From a bacterium (lineage in GTDB: Bacteria; Planctomycetota; B15-G4), in contig JAUIEF010000009.1 in the NCBI GenBank assembly GCA_030428785.1, positions 1 through 62,244 on the forward strand: a stretch of 62,244 nt of DNA, in the 5' to 3' direction. This document shows, one piece after another, positions 50,996 to 59,189 of the stretch. The position numbers and the translations under genes were made by a program. The first letter of the stretch is position 1, and each line of letters starts with the position of its first letter. The notes below the pieces were generated by a model. The model saw nothing but the letters and a program-made list of their open reading frames with translations, had not been told where the DNA came from and did not search any database.

Positions 50996-52119
50996 CCCGT
51001 GAGCAGCGCGCGCTCCGGGTCCACCGGGCGCGGCGCGTAGGCCGAGATGTCGAGGCGCGGCGGGCGGCCCGCCACGAGGTCGCTCACGAGCGCCGCGGTG
51101 ATCGGCGCGAGCAGGATGCCGTTGCGGAAGTGGCCCGTCGCGAGGGCGAGGCCCTCGACCTCCGGCACCGCGCCGATGTACGGCAGGCGGTCGGGCGTGC
51201 CGGGGCGCAGGCCGGCCCAGTCCGTCTCGACCTCCATGTCGCGCGTCGCGGGGAGCAGGCGCGCCGCGAGCACGCGCAGCCGGTCGAGCGCCTCGCGCGT
51301 CGTGATCGCGTCGAAGCCGGCGTCCTCCATCGTGCTGCCGACGAGGATGCGGCCGTCGCGGCGCGGCACGAGGTAGCAGTCGCCGTCGTTGAGCGTCGGG
51401 CCGAGCAGCCCGGGCGGCCCCTGCAGCAGCAGGATCTGGCCGCGCACCGGGCGGACGTCGATCTCCACGCCGAGCGAACGCGCGAGCCCGCCGGACCAGG
51501 AGCCCGCCGCGAGCACGACGACCTCCGCGTCGAGCACCTGCCCCGTCTCGAGCCGCGCGCCGGTGACGCGTCCGCCGCGACCGACGAGCGCGTCGACCGC
51601 GACCTCCGAGATCACGTCGACGCCGAGCTGCTTCGCGCGCCGGAGCACGGCCGCGCACATCCGCGGCGAGCGGACCCGCGCGCTGTGCGGCTGCCACGCC
51701 GCGCCGACGACCTCCTCGCCGAGCCCGGGCTGCAGCGCGTCGAGCGTCGCGCGGTCGAGCCGCTCCACCGCGAACGCGAGCTCGTTGCGCCGCCGCGTGT
51801 GCTCCGCGACCTGCTCCGTCGAGAAGCCCACGCCCTCGGGGTAGAGCATGCCGAGGTTCTCGTGTTGCGGGTCGATGCCCGTGTGCTCGACGAGCTCCGC
51901 GACCCAGTCCGCGTACATCGCCTCGGACGCGTGGCACAGGCCGATGAGCCCCGGCGGGTACTTCCACGGACTGCTCGGCGTGAGCAGGCCGGCCGCCACC
52001 CAGCTCGCGCGCGAGCCGGGCCGCTCGCGCTCGACGACCTGCACGAGGTGACCGTCGCGGGCCAGCGCGCACGCCGCCGCGAGCCCCTGGATGCCGCCGC
52101 CGATGACGAGGGTCTGCAT
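50992..52119 (-). CDS. thiO: Glycine oxidase ThiO (FAD-dependent)
   Basis: The 375-residue DAAO-family flavoenzyme has the FAD motif VIGGGIQGLAAA, the GS..SWVAAGLL loop, VRPVRGQILLL, and the C-terminal TGHFRNGILLAP. The ThiO role is oxidation of glycine to iminoglycine for the thiamin thiazole. No other thiamin gene is near, so a broader D-amino acid oxidase is possible. Confidence 0.85.
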   Translation of the reverse strand: MQTLVIGGGIQGLAAACALARDGHLVQVVERERPGSRASWVAAGLLTPSSPWKYPPGLIGLCHASEAMYADWVAELVEHTGIDPQHENLGMLYPEGVGFSTEQVAEHTRRRNELAFAVERLDRATLDALQPGLGEEVVGAAWQPHSARVRSPRMCAAVLRRAKQLGVDVISEVAVDALVGRGGRVTGARLETGQVLDAEVVVLAAGSWSGGLARSLGVEIDVRPVRGQILLLQGPPGLLGPTLNDGDCYLVPRRDGRILVGSTMEDAGFDAITTREALDRLRVLAARLLPATRDMEVETDWAGLRPGTPDRLPYIGAVPEVEGLALATGHFRNGILLAPITAALVSDLVAGRPPRLDISAYAPRPVDPERALLTG

Positions 52120-52451
52120 GGGAGCGTTCTAACACATGGGAAGAGAAGGCAGTCGCGGGCGCGGGGGTGGCGGCGGTTGGCACCGGTTCCGCAAGCGCAT
52201 CCGCACTCGCGGGCGCTGCCGCAGTCGCGGGCGCAACCGCTGCCGCAGGCGCGACGGCAACCGCAGCCGGATCCGGAAACGGACCTCGCCGCGCTTCGCG
52301 CGGCATCGCCCGTCGGCAGCACGTCGACATCAGCACGGATGCGGAACCGGCTCCGGCTCCGGCTCCGGCTGCGGCAGCGCACGCGGAAGCGCATGCGGCA
52401 GCGCCCGCGGCTGCCCATGCGGCTGCCCCCACGGTCCTCCCCCGTCCTGCC
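52120..52451. other. Gene-free region containing two hexanucleotide-period tracts
   Basis: Between thiO and the S23-like gene the sequence is dominated by six-base-period tracts. Open frames exist on both strands because of the repeats, giving Ala/Gly/Ser/Pro-rich translations without Shine-Dalgarno signals. I do not call a gene here. Confidence 0.6.
52165..52430. repeat. Degenerate hexanucleotide tracts upstream of the S23-like gene
   Basis: Two tracts (about 52165-52284 and 52338-52430) show a six-base period of the kind GGCGCAACCGCTGCCGCAGG and GGCTCCGGCTCCGGCTGCGG. They are related in composition to the tract in mazG and the perfect array at 53437. They look like expanded microsatellites in various stages of decay. 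Confidence 0.7.
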
Positions 52452-52521
52452 GTGTCTCCTTCCCTGGAATCGAGCGGGTCCCTCGCGGGCGTATCCCACT
52501 CGATTCCAGGAAAGGAGTCAC
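52452..52521 (+). promoter_or_regulatory. Long hairpin that pairs with the Shine-Dalgarno of the first S23-like gene
   Basis: CTGGAATCGAG (52464-52474) pairs perfectly with CTCGATTCCAG (52499-52509), and the stem continues outward with one mismatch so that CTCCTT (52456-52461) pairs with the Shine-Dalgarno AAGGAG (52512-52517). Further pairs follow at the base. The start codon is at 52525. In the folded state ribosome access should be blocked. Confidence 0.7.
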
Positions 52522-52524
52522 TCC

Positions 52525-52845
52525 ATGTTCGACGCGCTCGAGATCGCTCTCAGGATGGTGGCCTCGCTTCGCTCGCCGTTGCGCGAGTTGCAGCGGAAGG
52601 ATCCCGATCTGCACCGCCAGGTGCGGCGGGCTGCTGCGTCGGTGACGCTGAACCTCGCCGAGGGTCGTCGGCGGACCGGTGGTGACCGGGTGCACCTCTG
52701 GCGTGTCGCCGCCGGCTCGGCGGACGAGGTGCACAGTGCGTTGCGGACCGCCGTGGCACTCGGTGATCTGCGCGAGGAGGACCTCGCGGAGTGCTTCGAG
52801 CTCCTCGACCGCGTGCTCGCGATGACGTGGAAGCTCACGCACTGA
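52525..52845 (+). CDS. Four-helix-bundle protein (23S rRNA intervening-sequence/S23 family)
   Basis: The 106-residue protein matches the S23/four-helix-bundle family: RKDPDLHRQVRRAAASVTLNLAEGR, then a central GGDRVHLWRVAAGSADEVHSALRTA helix. Members occur within 23S rRNA intervening sequences, as free genes, and as Avd in diversity-generating retroelements. It is likely to be a small RNA- or nucleic-acid-binding oligomer. ATG 52525 has AAGGAG upstream within a hairpin. A homologue is encoded convergently at 52901. Confidence 0.88.
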   Translation: MFDALEIALRMVASLRSPLRELQRKDPDLHRQVRRAAASVTLNLAEGRRRTGGDRVHLWRVAAGSADEVHSALRTAVALGDLREEDLAECFELLDRVLAMTWKLTH

Positions 52846-52857
52846 GCGAAGAAAGCA

Positions 52858-52888
52858 CCCGCCCCGGCGGATCGACCGCCGGGGCGGG
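52858..52888. terminator. Bidirectional terminator between the two S23-like genes
   Basis: A perfect 13-bp GC stem (52858-52870 with 52876-52888, five-base loop ATCGA) sits in the 55-bp gap between two convergent genes. GCGAAG before and CTTCGC after the stem can extend it. Confidence 0.8.
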
Positions 52889-52900
52889 CTTCGCGTTGAA

Positions 52901-53227
52901 TCAATGCGTCATGCGCCAGAGCATGCCGCGCAGGCGGTCGAGCGTGGCGTGCGCCGCGACGGTGTCCGCGTCCGTGGTGTCCCGCAGCCGGACGGCGACG
53001 TGGAGGATGAACTGCACCTCCTCGGTGGAGCCGAGCGCGACGCGCCAGAGGTGGCGCTTGTCCTTGCCGGCGCGGGCACGACCTTCGGCGATGTTGAGCG
53101 AGATCGAAGCGGCGGCGGTGCGCAGCTGCGTGTACAGCCGCGAGTCACGAGCACGGATCTTCTCGAGCGGAACGCAGAGATCCTCGAGCAGCTGGTACGA
53201 GGCGTCGAGACAATCGAAGCGAGTCAT
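52901..53227 (-). CDS. Second four-helix-bundle protein (S23 family)
   Basis: The 108-residue protein is homologous to the one encoded at 52525 but diverged: RARDSRLYTQLRTAAASISLNIAEGR and RHLWRVALGSTEEVQFILHVA. The shared motif is LNxAEGR plus HLWRVAxGSxxEV. It is convergent with its paralogue. The Shine-Dalgarno (AAGGAAGG region) lies in a long hairpin, as for the other copy, although the hairpin sequences are unrelated. Confidence 0.88.
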   Translation of the reverse strand: MTRFDCLDASYQLLEDLCVPLEKIRARDSRLYTQLRTAAASISLNIAEGRARAGKDKRHLWRVALGSTEEVQFILHVAVRLRDTTDADTVAAHATLDRLRGMLWRMTH

Positions 53228-53234
53228 GTCGGGA

Positions 53235-53305
53235 GCCTTCCTTCTCGGGGCGGATGAGGTTGTTTGCCCGAGTCGGACAACCTCATCCGCCCCGAGAAGG
53301 GAGGC
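53235..53305 (-). promoter_or_regulatory. 29-bp hairpin covering the Shine-Dalgarno of the second S23-like gene
   Basis: Left arm 53235-53263 pairs with 53277-53305 (24 perfect inner pairs from 53240/53300, then four of five further pairs) around a 13-base loop (53264-53276). On the minus strand the GAAGG Shine-Dalgarno of the gene starting at 53227 lies in the 3' arm, so the folded RNA would hide it. Confidence 0.8.
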
Positions 53306-53436
53306 GGAAAGACCCCGGTGGCCGGTGGCCGGTGCCGGCTACCGGTACTCCCCCACCGTCGAGCGGAGCCGAAGGCGATCGCGGCACGGCTGCGAGGCGG
53401 GTCGCGCATGCACCCGAAACGCCAGTGCGTTTTCGC

Positions 53437-53516
<80 letters not shown>

Positions 53517-53562
53517 CTCAGCCGGCTGCCCCCACCCGCGCCGCCCTGCTACGCTCGCCCCC

Positions 53563-53985
53563 ATGTCTCCCCGCCCCACCCCGCCCGGCGCGCATCACGC
53601 CACCGACTTCGTCCACAAGCTCGCGGCGCACCTCGCCGGGGACGTGCGGGTCGAGGGCTTCTGGCTCGAGGGTGAGGACGAGTCGATCCAGTGGCCGCCC
53701 TACGAGCACCTCGACCTGCACTTCGCGGTGCCGGAGCCGGCGATGGAGGCGGTGCGCACGAGCATGGCCGCGTTGTTCGAGGCGATGGACGTCGTGACGG
53801 ACTTCAGCCAGCAGGAGGCGCCGCTCAAGGGTTGGGCGGGGTCGGCGGTGCTGTCGGACGGGACGCCGTTGACGTACCGCGTGGAGCGGACGAGCCAGGT
53901 CGGCAAGGTGCCGCGTCGGGCGGTGAACATCCTGCTCGACCGCAGCAACGGCCTCATGTTCCCCGGGCTGAGCCTCGGCGGCTGA
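53563..53985 (+). CDS. Hypothetical protein, possible nucleotidyltransferase-like fold
   Basis: The 140-residue protein is not recognised with confidence. The strand YEHLDLHFAVPEPAMEAV, with DLH following a Gly/acid-rich strand (VEGFWLEGEDESIQW), is faintly reminiscent of minimal nucleotidyltransferases. No signal peptide. ATG 53563 was chosen since the frame upstream is the hexanucleotide tract; no strong Shine-Dalgarno is seen. Confidence 0.6.
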   Translation: MSPRPTPPGAHHATDFVHKLAAHLAGDVRVEGFWLEGEDESIQWPPYEHLDLHFAVPEPAMEAVRTSMAALFEAMDVVTDFSQQEAPLKGWAGSAVLSDGTPLTYRVERTSQVGKVPRRAVNILLDRSNGLMFPGLSLGG

Positions 53986-54013
53986 AGGCGGCTGAGCGAC
54001 GCGGCCGCAGCGC

Positions 54014-54379
54014 CTAGTCCAGGTCGTCCTTGTCGTGCGCGACGGTGACGACGGTGTGGATGCCGCCGCGCACCATGAAGTCGCCCTCGACGACGATGTG
54101 GAGCGGGTCGAGCAGCGCGACGAGGTCGTCGAGGATGCGGTTGGTCACGTCCTCGTGGAAGTGGCCCTCGTCGCGGAACGACCACAGGTAGAGCTTGAGC
54201 GACTTGAGCTCGACGCAGAGCGCATCGGGCACGTAGTCGATGCGGATCGTCGCGAAGTCGGGCTGGCCCGTCTTCGGGCAGAGGCACGTGAACTCGGGGC
54301 ACTCGAAGGCGATCTCGTACTCGCGGCCGGGCCGCGGGTTCGGGAAGGTCTCGAGGTCCTTGCTGGGGCTGCTGGGCAT
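54014..54379 (-). CDS. queF: NADPH-dependent preQ0 reductase QueF
   Basis: The 121-residue type I QueF has the catalytic Cys in [14 protein letters not shown], the ELKSLKLY motif with following FRDEGHFHE (NADPH and substrate residues), and the expected small size. It reduces preQ0 to preQ1 in queuosine synthesis. No preQ1 riboswitch was recognised upstream. Confidence 0.94.
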   Translation of the reverse strand: MPSSPSKDLETFPNPRPGREYEIAFECPEFTCLCPKTGQPDFATIRIDYVPDALCVELKSLKLYLWSFRDEGHFHEDVTNRILDDLVALLDPLHIVVEGDFMVRGGIHTVVTVAHDKDDLD

Positions 54380-54516
54380 GGCGGCGGAGTGTACCGGTCG
54401 GCGCGGCGCGGGACGAGCCGGCGTGCGGCCCGGTGCGCGCTCCCCTGTCGCGGATCGCCGCGGCGCCGTCGGGAGGGCGCGCGGGAAGCGCCCCCCGACC
54501 CGGTATAAGGAAGCGC

Positions 54517-55551
54517 ATGGGCAGTCCCCCGCTCGTCCGCGTCGTCGTCGACCACGAGGTGATCCGCGAGGTCGTGCTGCGTCCGCCGATGACGTTCGGG
54601 CGCGCGCTCGACAACGACGTCGTGCTGGACGACGAGGCGGTGAGCTCGCACCACGGGCGGGTGGAGCGGGTGCTCGGCCGTTGGCGCTACCTCGACTGCG
54701 GCAGCGTGAACGGGACGCGCATCGCGGGCGGCGGTCGGCTCGGGCCGGAGGAGCGCGTCGACCTGGAGGACGGCGCGCAGCTCATGCTGGGCGACACGGT
54801 GCTCGACTTCCGGCTCGGGGAGCCGGCGCCGCCGCCGGTCGCGACGGACGACATCGAGGCGACGCTCGAGACGGGCGCGGGCGACGAGGCGGTCATCGAC
54901 GCGCTGGACCGGGCGTCGATCGATCCCGGGAGCGTGCCCGCGGACGACGCGTCGGGGTCGGACGTCGAGCCGCCCGTCGACCGGGCGCCGCGGCTCGTCG
55001 TCGTGACGGCCGACGACGTGAGCACGCACTTCCTGCACGGCGGCCGCGCGGTGCTCGGGCGCGCGCCGGACTGCGACGTGGTCGTCGACGATCCGTCGGT
55101 GTCGGCGCACCACGCGGAGGTCGTGTGGAGCGACGGGCGCTGGGTCGTGCGCGATCTCGGGAGCACGAACGGCACGCGGGTCGGGCTCGCGCCGGTCGTG
55201 ACGGAGCGCCCGCTCGTGCACGCGGGGCACCTCATCCTGGGCGAGGTGGACCTCATGTTCGTGCAGGACGACGCCGACGGCCCCGGCGCCGACGACTTCG
55301 TGCGGCGGCTGCGGCGCAGCGGGCACCTCGACCGGCAGGCGGCGAAGGCGTCGCTCGACGCGCACGCGCGGAGCCACCGGAGCATCGAGGAGATCCTGCT
55401 CGAGGGCCGGCACCTCTCACCGGGCCGGCTGCACGAGCTCCGTCACGACGCGCTCAACGCGTCCGGGCGCGGGGGCCGCGAGTCGGGCCTCGTCGGCTGG
55501 GTGCTCATGGCGCTCGCGCTCACGGCGATCGCCTGGCTGCTCCTGCGCTGA
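54517..55551 (+). CDS. Tail-anchored protein with two FHA domains
   Basis: The 344-residue protein has two forkhead-associated domains. The first (about 10-105) has [20 protein letters not shown] and CGSVNGTRI; the second (about 175-255) has [20 protein letters not shown] and LGSTNGTRV. Both keep the Arg, Ser-x-x-His and Asn-Gly phosphothreonine-binding residues. A helical segment follows, then a C-terminal membrane helix ([19 protein letters not shown]). It probably recruits phosphorylated partners of Ser/Thr kinases to the membrane. Confidence 0.87.
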   Translation: MGSPPLVRVVVDHEVIREVVLRPPMTFGRALDNDVVLDDEAVSSHHGRVERVLGRWRYLDCGSVNGTRIAGGGRLGPEERVDLEDGAQLMLGDTVLDFRLGEPAPPPVATDDIEATLETGAGDEAVIDALDRASIDPGSVPADDASGSDVEPPVDRAPRLVVVTADDVSTHFLHGGRAVLGRAPDCDVVVDDPSVSAHHAEVVWSDGRWVVRDLGSTNGTRVGLAPVVTERPLVHAGHLILGEVDLMFVQDDADGPGADDFVRRLRRSGHLDRQAAKASLDAHARSHRSIEEILLEGRHLSPGRLHELRHDALNASGRGGRESGLVGWVLMALALTAIAWLLLR

Positions 55552-55566
55552 AGGCTGCGCGCCGGT

Positions 55567-56067
55567 CTAGAGGTACCCGAGCGCCTTGAGCTTCGCCGTC
55601 GCCTCGTTGTCGCCCGCGTCGCTCGCGAGCTTCGAGCAGGTCTGGATGATCGGCATGAAGACGTCCTTCTTGGAGGCGTACTTCTTGGCGCCGGCGTCGA
55701 GGACGGTGACGGCCTGCGTGTACTCACCGGAGTCCATGACGTAGCCGCCGACCTGCGCGTAGAGCTCCGCCTTCACCTTGCCGGAGTACGCGCCGTCGAG
55801 GCGCGCGAGCTCTTCGGCGGCCTCGTCGCCGCGGCCCAGCTTGCCGAGCGCGAGGAGGCGCAGCTTCTCGACCTTCCAGGCCTTGGCGTCGCCGGCGTTC
55901 TCGCTCTTGCAGCGCTCGAGCAGGCCGGGCGCCTCCTGGAGGACCTGCTCGAAGGAGCCGGCGTCGTAGGAGGTCTGGAGCCCGGTGAGGGCGTCGTCGA
56001 GGCTGGGCGCGCCGCAGGCGGCGGCGAGGAGGCAGACACCGAGGACGAGGGCGGTGAGGGACTTCAT
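55567..56067 (-). CDS. Small TPR-like lipoprotein ending in LGYL
   Basis: The 166-residue protein has a lipoprotein signal with lipobox LLAAAC and two or three helix pairs resembling TPRs (LLALGKLGRGDEAAEELARL, VMDSGEYTQAVTVLDAGAKKY). It ends with KLKALGYL, similar to the ends of the ribbon-helix-helix protein at 56633 and of CysC at 59190. It is probably an envelope protein-protein interaction module. Confidence 0.72.
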   Translation of the reverse strand: MKSLTALVLGVCLLAAACGAPSLDDALTGLQTSYDAGSFEQVLQEAPGLLERCKSENAGDAKAWKVEKLRLLALGKLGRGDEAAEELARLDGAYSGKVKAELYAQVGGYVMDSGEYTQAVTVLDAGAKKYASKKDVFMPIIQTCSKLASDAGDNEATAKLKALGYL

Positions 56068-56489
56068 GGTCGGGGGCTCCGGGGTCGAGGCGACGGAACG
56101 GGTGGCGGGTCGCAGACGTTGGGTCGACCGGCGGCGGGTCGTCGCTGGAGGCGGGTCGCCGGGCCGGTGTCGGGCGGCCCTCGCGGGCGGCCCCCCGCGC
56201 GCGGGCTCCGGCGTCGGCCCGGGGGCCGTCGTCGCGCTCCGGCGGGGTCGGAAGGATACGCCACGACGGGACGGGCGGGAAACGGCTCCGCGCACGACTG
56301 GCCGACCCGGCTGGGCGGGCTAGGCTGGGGTGCCCCCGCGCGGCGCTCCCCGGCCCGGGCCGCCCGCCCCGGCTCCCCCGGACCGACCGGCACGCCGCCC
56401 CGCCCACCGGGGATCGCCCCGCCACGAGGCCGGAAGCGGCCGGAACGGACCCCCGGAGCCCCGGAACGAGGTCGGATCGGGATCCGGGC
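56068..56489. other. Divergent intergenic region, no gene seen
   Basis: The region separates the minus-strand lipoprotein from the sulfate-activation operon. It is very GC-rich with several small inverted repeats. I see no gene. Promoters for the lipoprotein must lie here, but I cannot place them. Confidence 0.5.
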
Positions 56490-56517
56490 TTGCGTTCCCG
56501 GAGCGAGCCTGTATGTT
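56490..56517 (+). promoter_or_regulatory. Possible sigma-70-like promoter of the sulfate-activation operon
   Basis: TTGCGT (56490-56495) and TATGTT (56512-56517) are separated by 16 bp in the only AT-richer stretch of this region. Transcription would start near 56524, directly in the repeat operator. The assignment rests on consensus resemblance alone. Confidence 0.35.
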
Positions 56518-56520
56518 TCT

Positions 56521-56560
56521 GCACTCTGATCGGAGTGCGATTGGAGTACGAATCGCACTC
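56521..56560. promoter_or_regulatory. Candidate operator with GAGTGC half-sites
   Basis: GCACTC (56521-56526), GAGTGC (56533-56538) and GCACTC (56555-56560) give two overlapping inverted repeats, one extended to ten bases (GAGTGCGATT with AATCGCACTC). The 11-mers at 56528-56538 and 56539-56549 are also direct repeats of GATYGGAGTRC. Ribbon-helix-helix proteins bind such tandem sites, and the first gene of the operon encodes one. Confidence 0.55.
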
Positions 56561-56632
56561 GATCCGGCCTCCAGCCGGAGCCTCGACCGGCCGATGGAGG
56601 CCTCTCGCCCCGCCCCCGCGAAGCGCCCCGCC

Positions 56633-56872
56633 ATGAAGGACCCCAAGGTCACCGTGAAGATCCCGCGGCCGCTCTACGAGCGCATCCAGCAGGTGATCAC
56701 CGACTCGGGCTTCAGCTCCGCCACGGACTTCATCGTGTTCGTGCTGCGCGACCTCGTGGGCGACCGGGCGCTCGAGAAGACCGACCCCGAGGCCGGGGTC
56801 GCGCGCAACAACTTCACCAACGACGAGCTCGCCGAGATCCGGCGCAAGCTCGAGAACCTCGGATACCTGTAG
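56633..56872 (+). CDS. Ribbon-helix-helix (CopG-like) protein, candidate regulator
   Basis: The 79-residue protein starts with a RHH-type strand and helices (KVTVKIPRPLYERIQQVI, GFSSATDFIVFVLRDLV), then a linker and the tail DELAEIRRKLENLGYL. It probably dimerises and binds DNA, plausibly the operator 73 bp upstream. ATG 56594 in the same frame would add 13 residues. Sat follows 49 bp later. Confidence 0.75.
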   Translation: MKDPKVTVKIPRPLYERIQQVITDSGFSSATDFIVFVLRDLVGDRALEKTDPEAGVARNNFTNDELAEIRRKLENLGYL

Positions 56873-56921
56873 GTCGCGTCCCGCGCGCGCCTGCCCAACC
56901 ACGCCAGGAGACTGCAGAGAG

Positions 56922-58076
56922 ATGATTCCCGCCCACGGTGGCCGCCTGATCAACCGCATCGCCCAGGGTGAGCAGCGCGAGGAGCTCCTCGCCGCCGCGA
57001 AGAACGCGCCCTCGCTCACGCTGAACGCCCGCGAGGTCTCCGACCTCGAGATGATCGCGATCGGCGCGATGAGCCCGCTCGAGGGCTTCATGGGCAGCGC
57101 GGACCTCGACAGCGTCGTCAAGAACTGCCGCCTCGCCAACGGCGTCGTCTGGCCCCTGCCCGTCACGCTCAGCAGCAAGGGCGGAAGCTTCGCCGCCGGC
57201 GGCCTCATCAAGCTCGAGGACGAGTCGGGCGCGCTGCTCGGCGTCCTGCAGCTCGAGGAGACCTACGCCTACGACAAGGACACCGAGGCGCAGGGCGCGC
57301 TCGGCACGACCGACGACAAGCACCCCGGCAAGCAGTACCTGAACGGCCTCGAGGGCGACTACCTCGCCGGTCCGGTCTGGCTGCTCGAGATGCCGAAGCA
57401 CGCCTTCGCGAACGACTACCGCCTGACGCCCCGCGAGACGCGCGTGCTCTTCAAGCACAAGGGCTGGAAGACGGTCGTCGCGTTCCAGACGCGCAACCCG
57501 ATCCACCGCGCGCACGAGTACCTCACCAAGTGCGCGCTCGAGATCGTCGACGGGCTGCTCATCCACCCGCTGGTGGGCGAGACCAAGAGCGACGACATCC
57601 CGGCGGAGGTGCGCATGAAGTGCTACACGACGCTGCTCGACGGGTACTACCCGAAGGACCGCGTCGCCCTCGCCGTCTACCCGCAGGCCATGCGCTACGC
57701 CGGTCCGCGCGAGGCGATCTTCCACGCCCTCCTGCGCAAGAACTACGGATGCACGCACTTCATCGTCGGCCGCGACCACGCGGGCGTCGGCGACTACTAC
57801 GGCACCTACGACGCGCAGGAGATCTTCGGCCAGTTCACGACCGAGGAGATCGGCATCACCCCGCTCATGTTCGAGCACTCCTTCTGGGACAAGGTCGCCG
57901 GCGCGATGGCCAGCAACAAGACGGCCGCCGCCACGAAGCCCGAGGACAAGGTCTTCCTCTCCGGCACCAAGGTGCGCGAGATGCTGAGCAACGGCGAGCG
58001 CCCGCCCGTCGAGTTCACGCGTCCGGAGGTCGCGGACATCCTCATCGACTCCATGGCCAGCAAGGCCTCGGTCTGA
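56922..58076 (+). CDS. sat: Sulfate adenylyltransferase (ATP sulfurylase)
   Basis: The 384-residue enzyme has IGAMSPLEGFMG, the active-site QTRNPIHRAHEYL (QxRNPxHxxHE), HPLVGETKSDDIP and GRDHAGVGDYYG. It converts sulfate and ATP to adenosine 5'-phosphosulfate. It is the monofunctional form; the kinase is separate at 59190. No APS or PAPS reductase gene lies in the window, which fits a sulfation rather than assimilation role, though genes elsewhere could change this. Confidence 0.94.
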   Translation: MIPAHGGRLINRIAQGEQREELLAAAKNAPSLTLNAREVSDLEMIAIGAMSPLEGFMGSADLDSVVKNCRLANGVVWPLPVTLSSKGGSFAAGGLIKLEDESGALLGVLQLEETYAYDKDTEAQGALGTTDDKHPGKQYLNGLEGDYLAGPVWLLEMPKHAFANDYRLTPRETRVLFKHKGWKTVVAFQTRNPIHRAHEYLTKCALEIVDGLLIHPLVGETKSDDIPAEVRMKCYTTLLDGYYPKDRVALAVYPQAMRYAGPREAIFHALLRKNYGCTHFIVGRDHAGVGDYYGTYDAQEIFGQFTTEEIGITPLMFEHSFWDKVAGAMASNKTAAATKPEDKVFLSGTKVREMLSNGERPPVEFTRPEVADILIDSMASKASV

Positions 58077-58114
58077 CCCCCGCCTCTCCAGCCTGACCTC
58101 GCGAGGAACCTGAG

Positions 58115-59080
58115 ATGGGCCTCTTCGACATGTTCAAGAAGCCGCCGCGGAACGTGCAGCCGCCCAAGCCCCCGGGCGGCGGCGCGGCGCCCGCGATGGG
58201 CGCGGCCGCCCGGCCGGAGCCCAAGGCCAAGAACAACTACATCGTCGTCATCCTCGACTCGTGCCGCTTCGACTCGTTCATGGCGGCCAAGCCGAAGAAC
58301 ATCGCGAAGCTGACCGAGGGCAACGTGGAGTGCCGTTACAGCTACGCCAGCTGGACCGGCCCCTCCCACTACAACCTGCTCATGGGGCTGCTGCCCCACG
58401 TCAGCCCCCAGCACGAGTTCGCCTCCGAGTACTACAAGGAGGACTTCCTTAACTACAACACCCGCTTCGGCACGGAGGGGATGGAGTTCGGGAAGCTCGT
58501 GCCGTCGCTGTGGATGCCCGAGTACCTGCGCAACGAGCTGGGCTACACGACCCACGCCCGCGTCTCGCTGCCGGTGCTCAACAGCAAGACCGGTGTCAAC
58601 CGCGCGTTCGACAGCTTCCAGCTGATGGACAAGCACAACGACATGATGGCGATGCTGCCCACGCTCCACTTCGACGACGAGCGGCCGTCGTTCCACCTGC
58701 TCAACGTGGGTGAGACGCACTACCCGTTCGTGAAGCCGGACGAGGACCCGAGCAACTGGCCGCGCATCAGCGGCGTGCACGGCGTCTTCAAGCACCTCGA
58801 CAAGCAGACCGTCGGCGGCAAGCTCATGAAGGACGAGGACGCCCCGAAGTTCTTCGACCAGGACAAGCTCGACAAGCTCCGTGACATGCAGATCGACACG
58901 GTGCGCTACCTGGACGAGGTCGTGTTCCCGGCGCTGTACGACATGGTTCCCAAGAACACCTACATCACCGTGACCGCCGACCACGGCGAACTCTTCGGTG
59001 AGAGCGGCTACTTCGGGCACGGCCCGATCATGCACGAGAAGGTGTTCCAGGTGCCGTTCCTCGAGGGCAAGATCCGCTGA
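58115..59080 (+). CDS. Sulfatase-like alkaline-phosphatase-superfamily hydrolase
   Basis: The 321-residue protein has [10 protein letters not shown] (metal-site Asp) and [17 protein letters not shown] (metal ligands). At the nucleophile position it reads [15 protein letters not shown], so Thr replaces the Cys/Ser that becomes formylglycine in sulfatases (CxPxR missing). It is thus more likely a phospho- or transferase-type enzyme. A flexible Pro/Gly/Ala N-terminus precedes the domain; no signal peptide is seen. It lies between sat and cysC. Confidence 0.8.
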   Translation: MGLFDMFKKPPRNVQPPKPPGGGAAPAMGAAARPEPKAKNNYIVVILDSCRFDSFMAAKPKNIAKLTEGNVECRYSYASWTGPSHYNLLMGLLPHVSPQHEFASEYYKEDFLNYNTRFGTEGMEFGKLVPSLWMPEYLRNELGYTTHARVSLPVLNSKTGVNRAFDSFQLMDKHNDMMAMLPTLHFDDERPSFHLLNVGETHYPFVKPDEDPSNWPRISGVHGVFKHLDKQTVGGKLMKDEDAPKFFDQDKLDKLRDMQIDTVRYLDEVVFPALYDMVPKNTYITVTADHGELFGESGYFGHGPIMHEKVFQVPFLEGKIR

Positions 59081-59189
59081 GCCCGGCTCGGCGCGCGCCC
59101 GTCCCCCCCACCGCCCGCCGGGGCCGTCCAACAGGCGACCCCGCGGGCCCGTCAACCCGACTCATCGCACAACGGAAAGGCATTCCCAC

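Noticed and set aside
52167..52685. Ala/Gly-rich protein gene in the hexanucleotide tracts
   Set aside because: Openness comes from the repeat; it would overlap the S23-like gene out of frame; no Shine-Dalgarno.
52525..53227. Diversity-generating retroelement with the S23-like protein as Avd
   Set aside because: No reverse transcriptase, template/variable repeat pair or target gene in the window.
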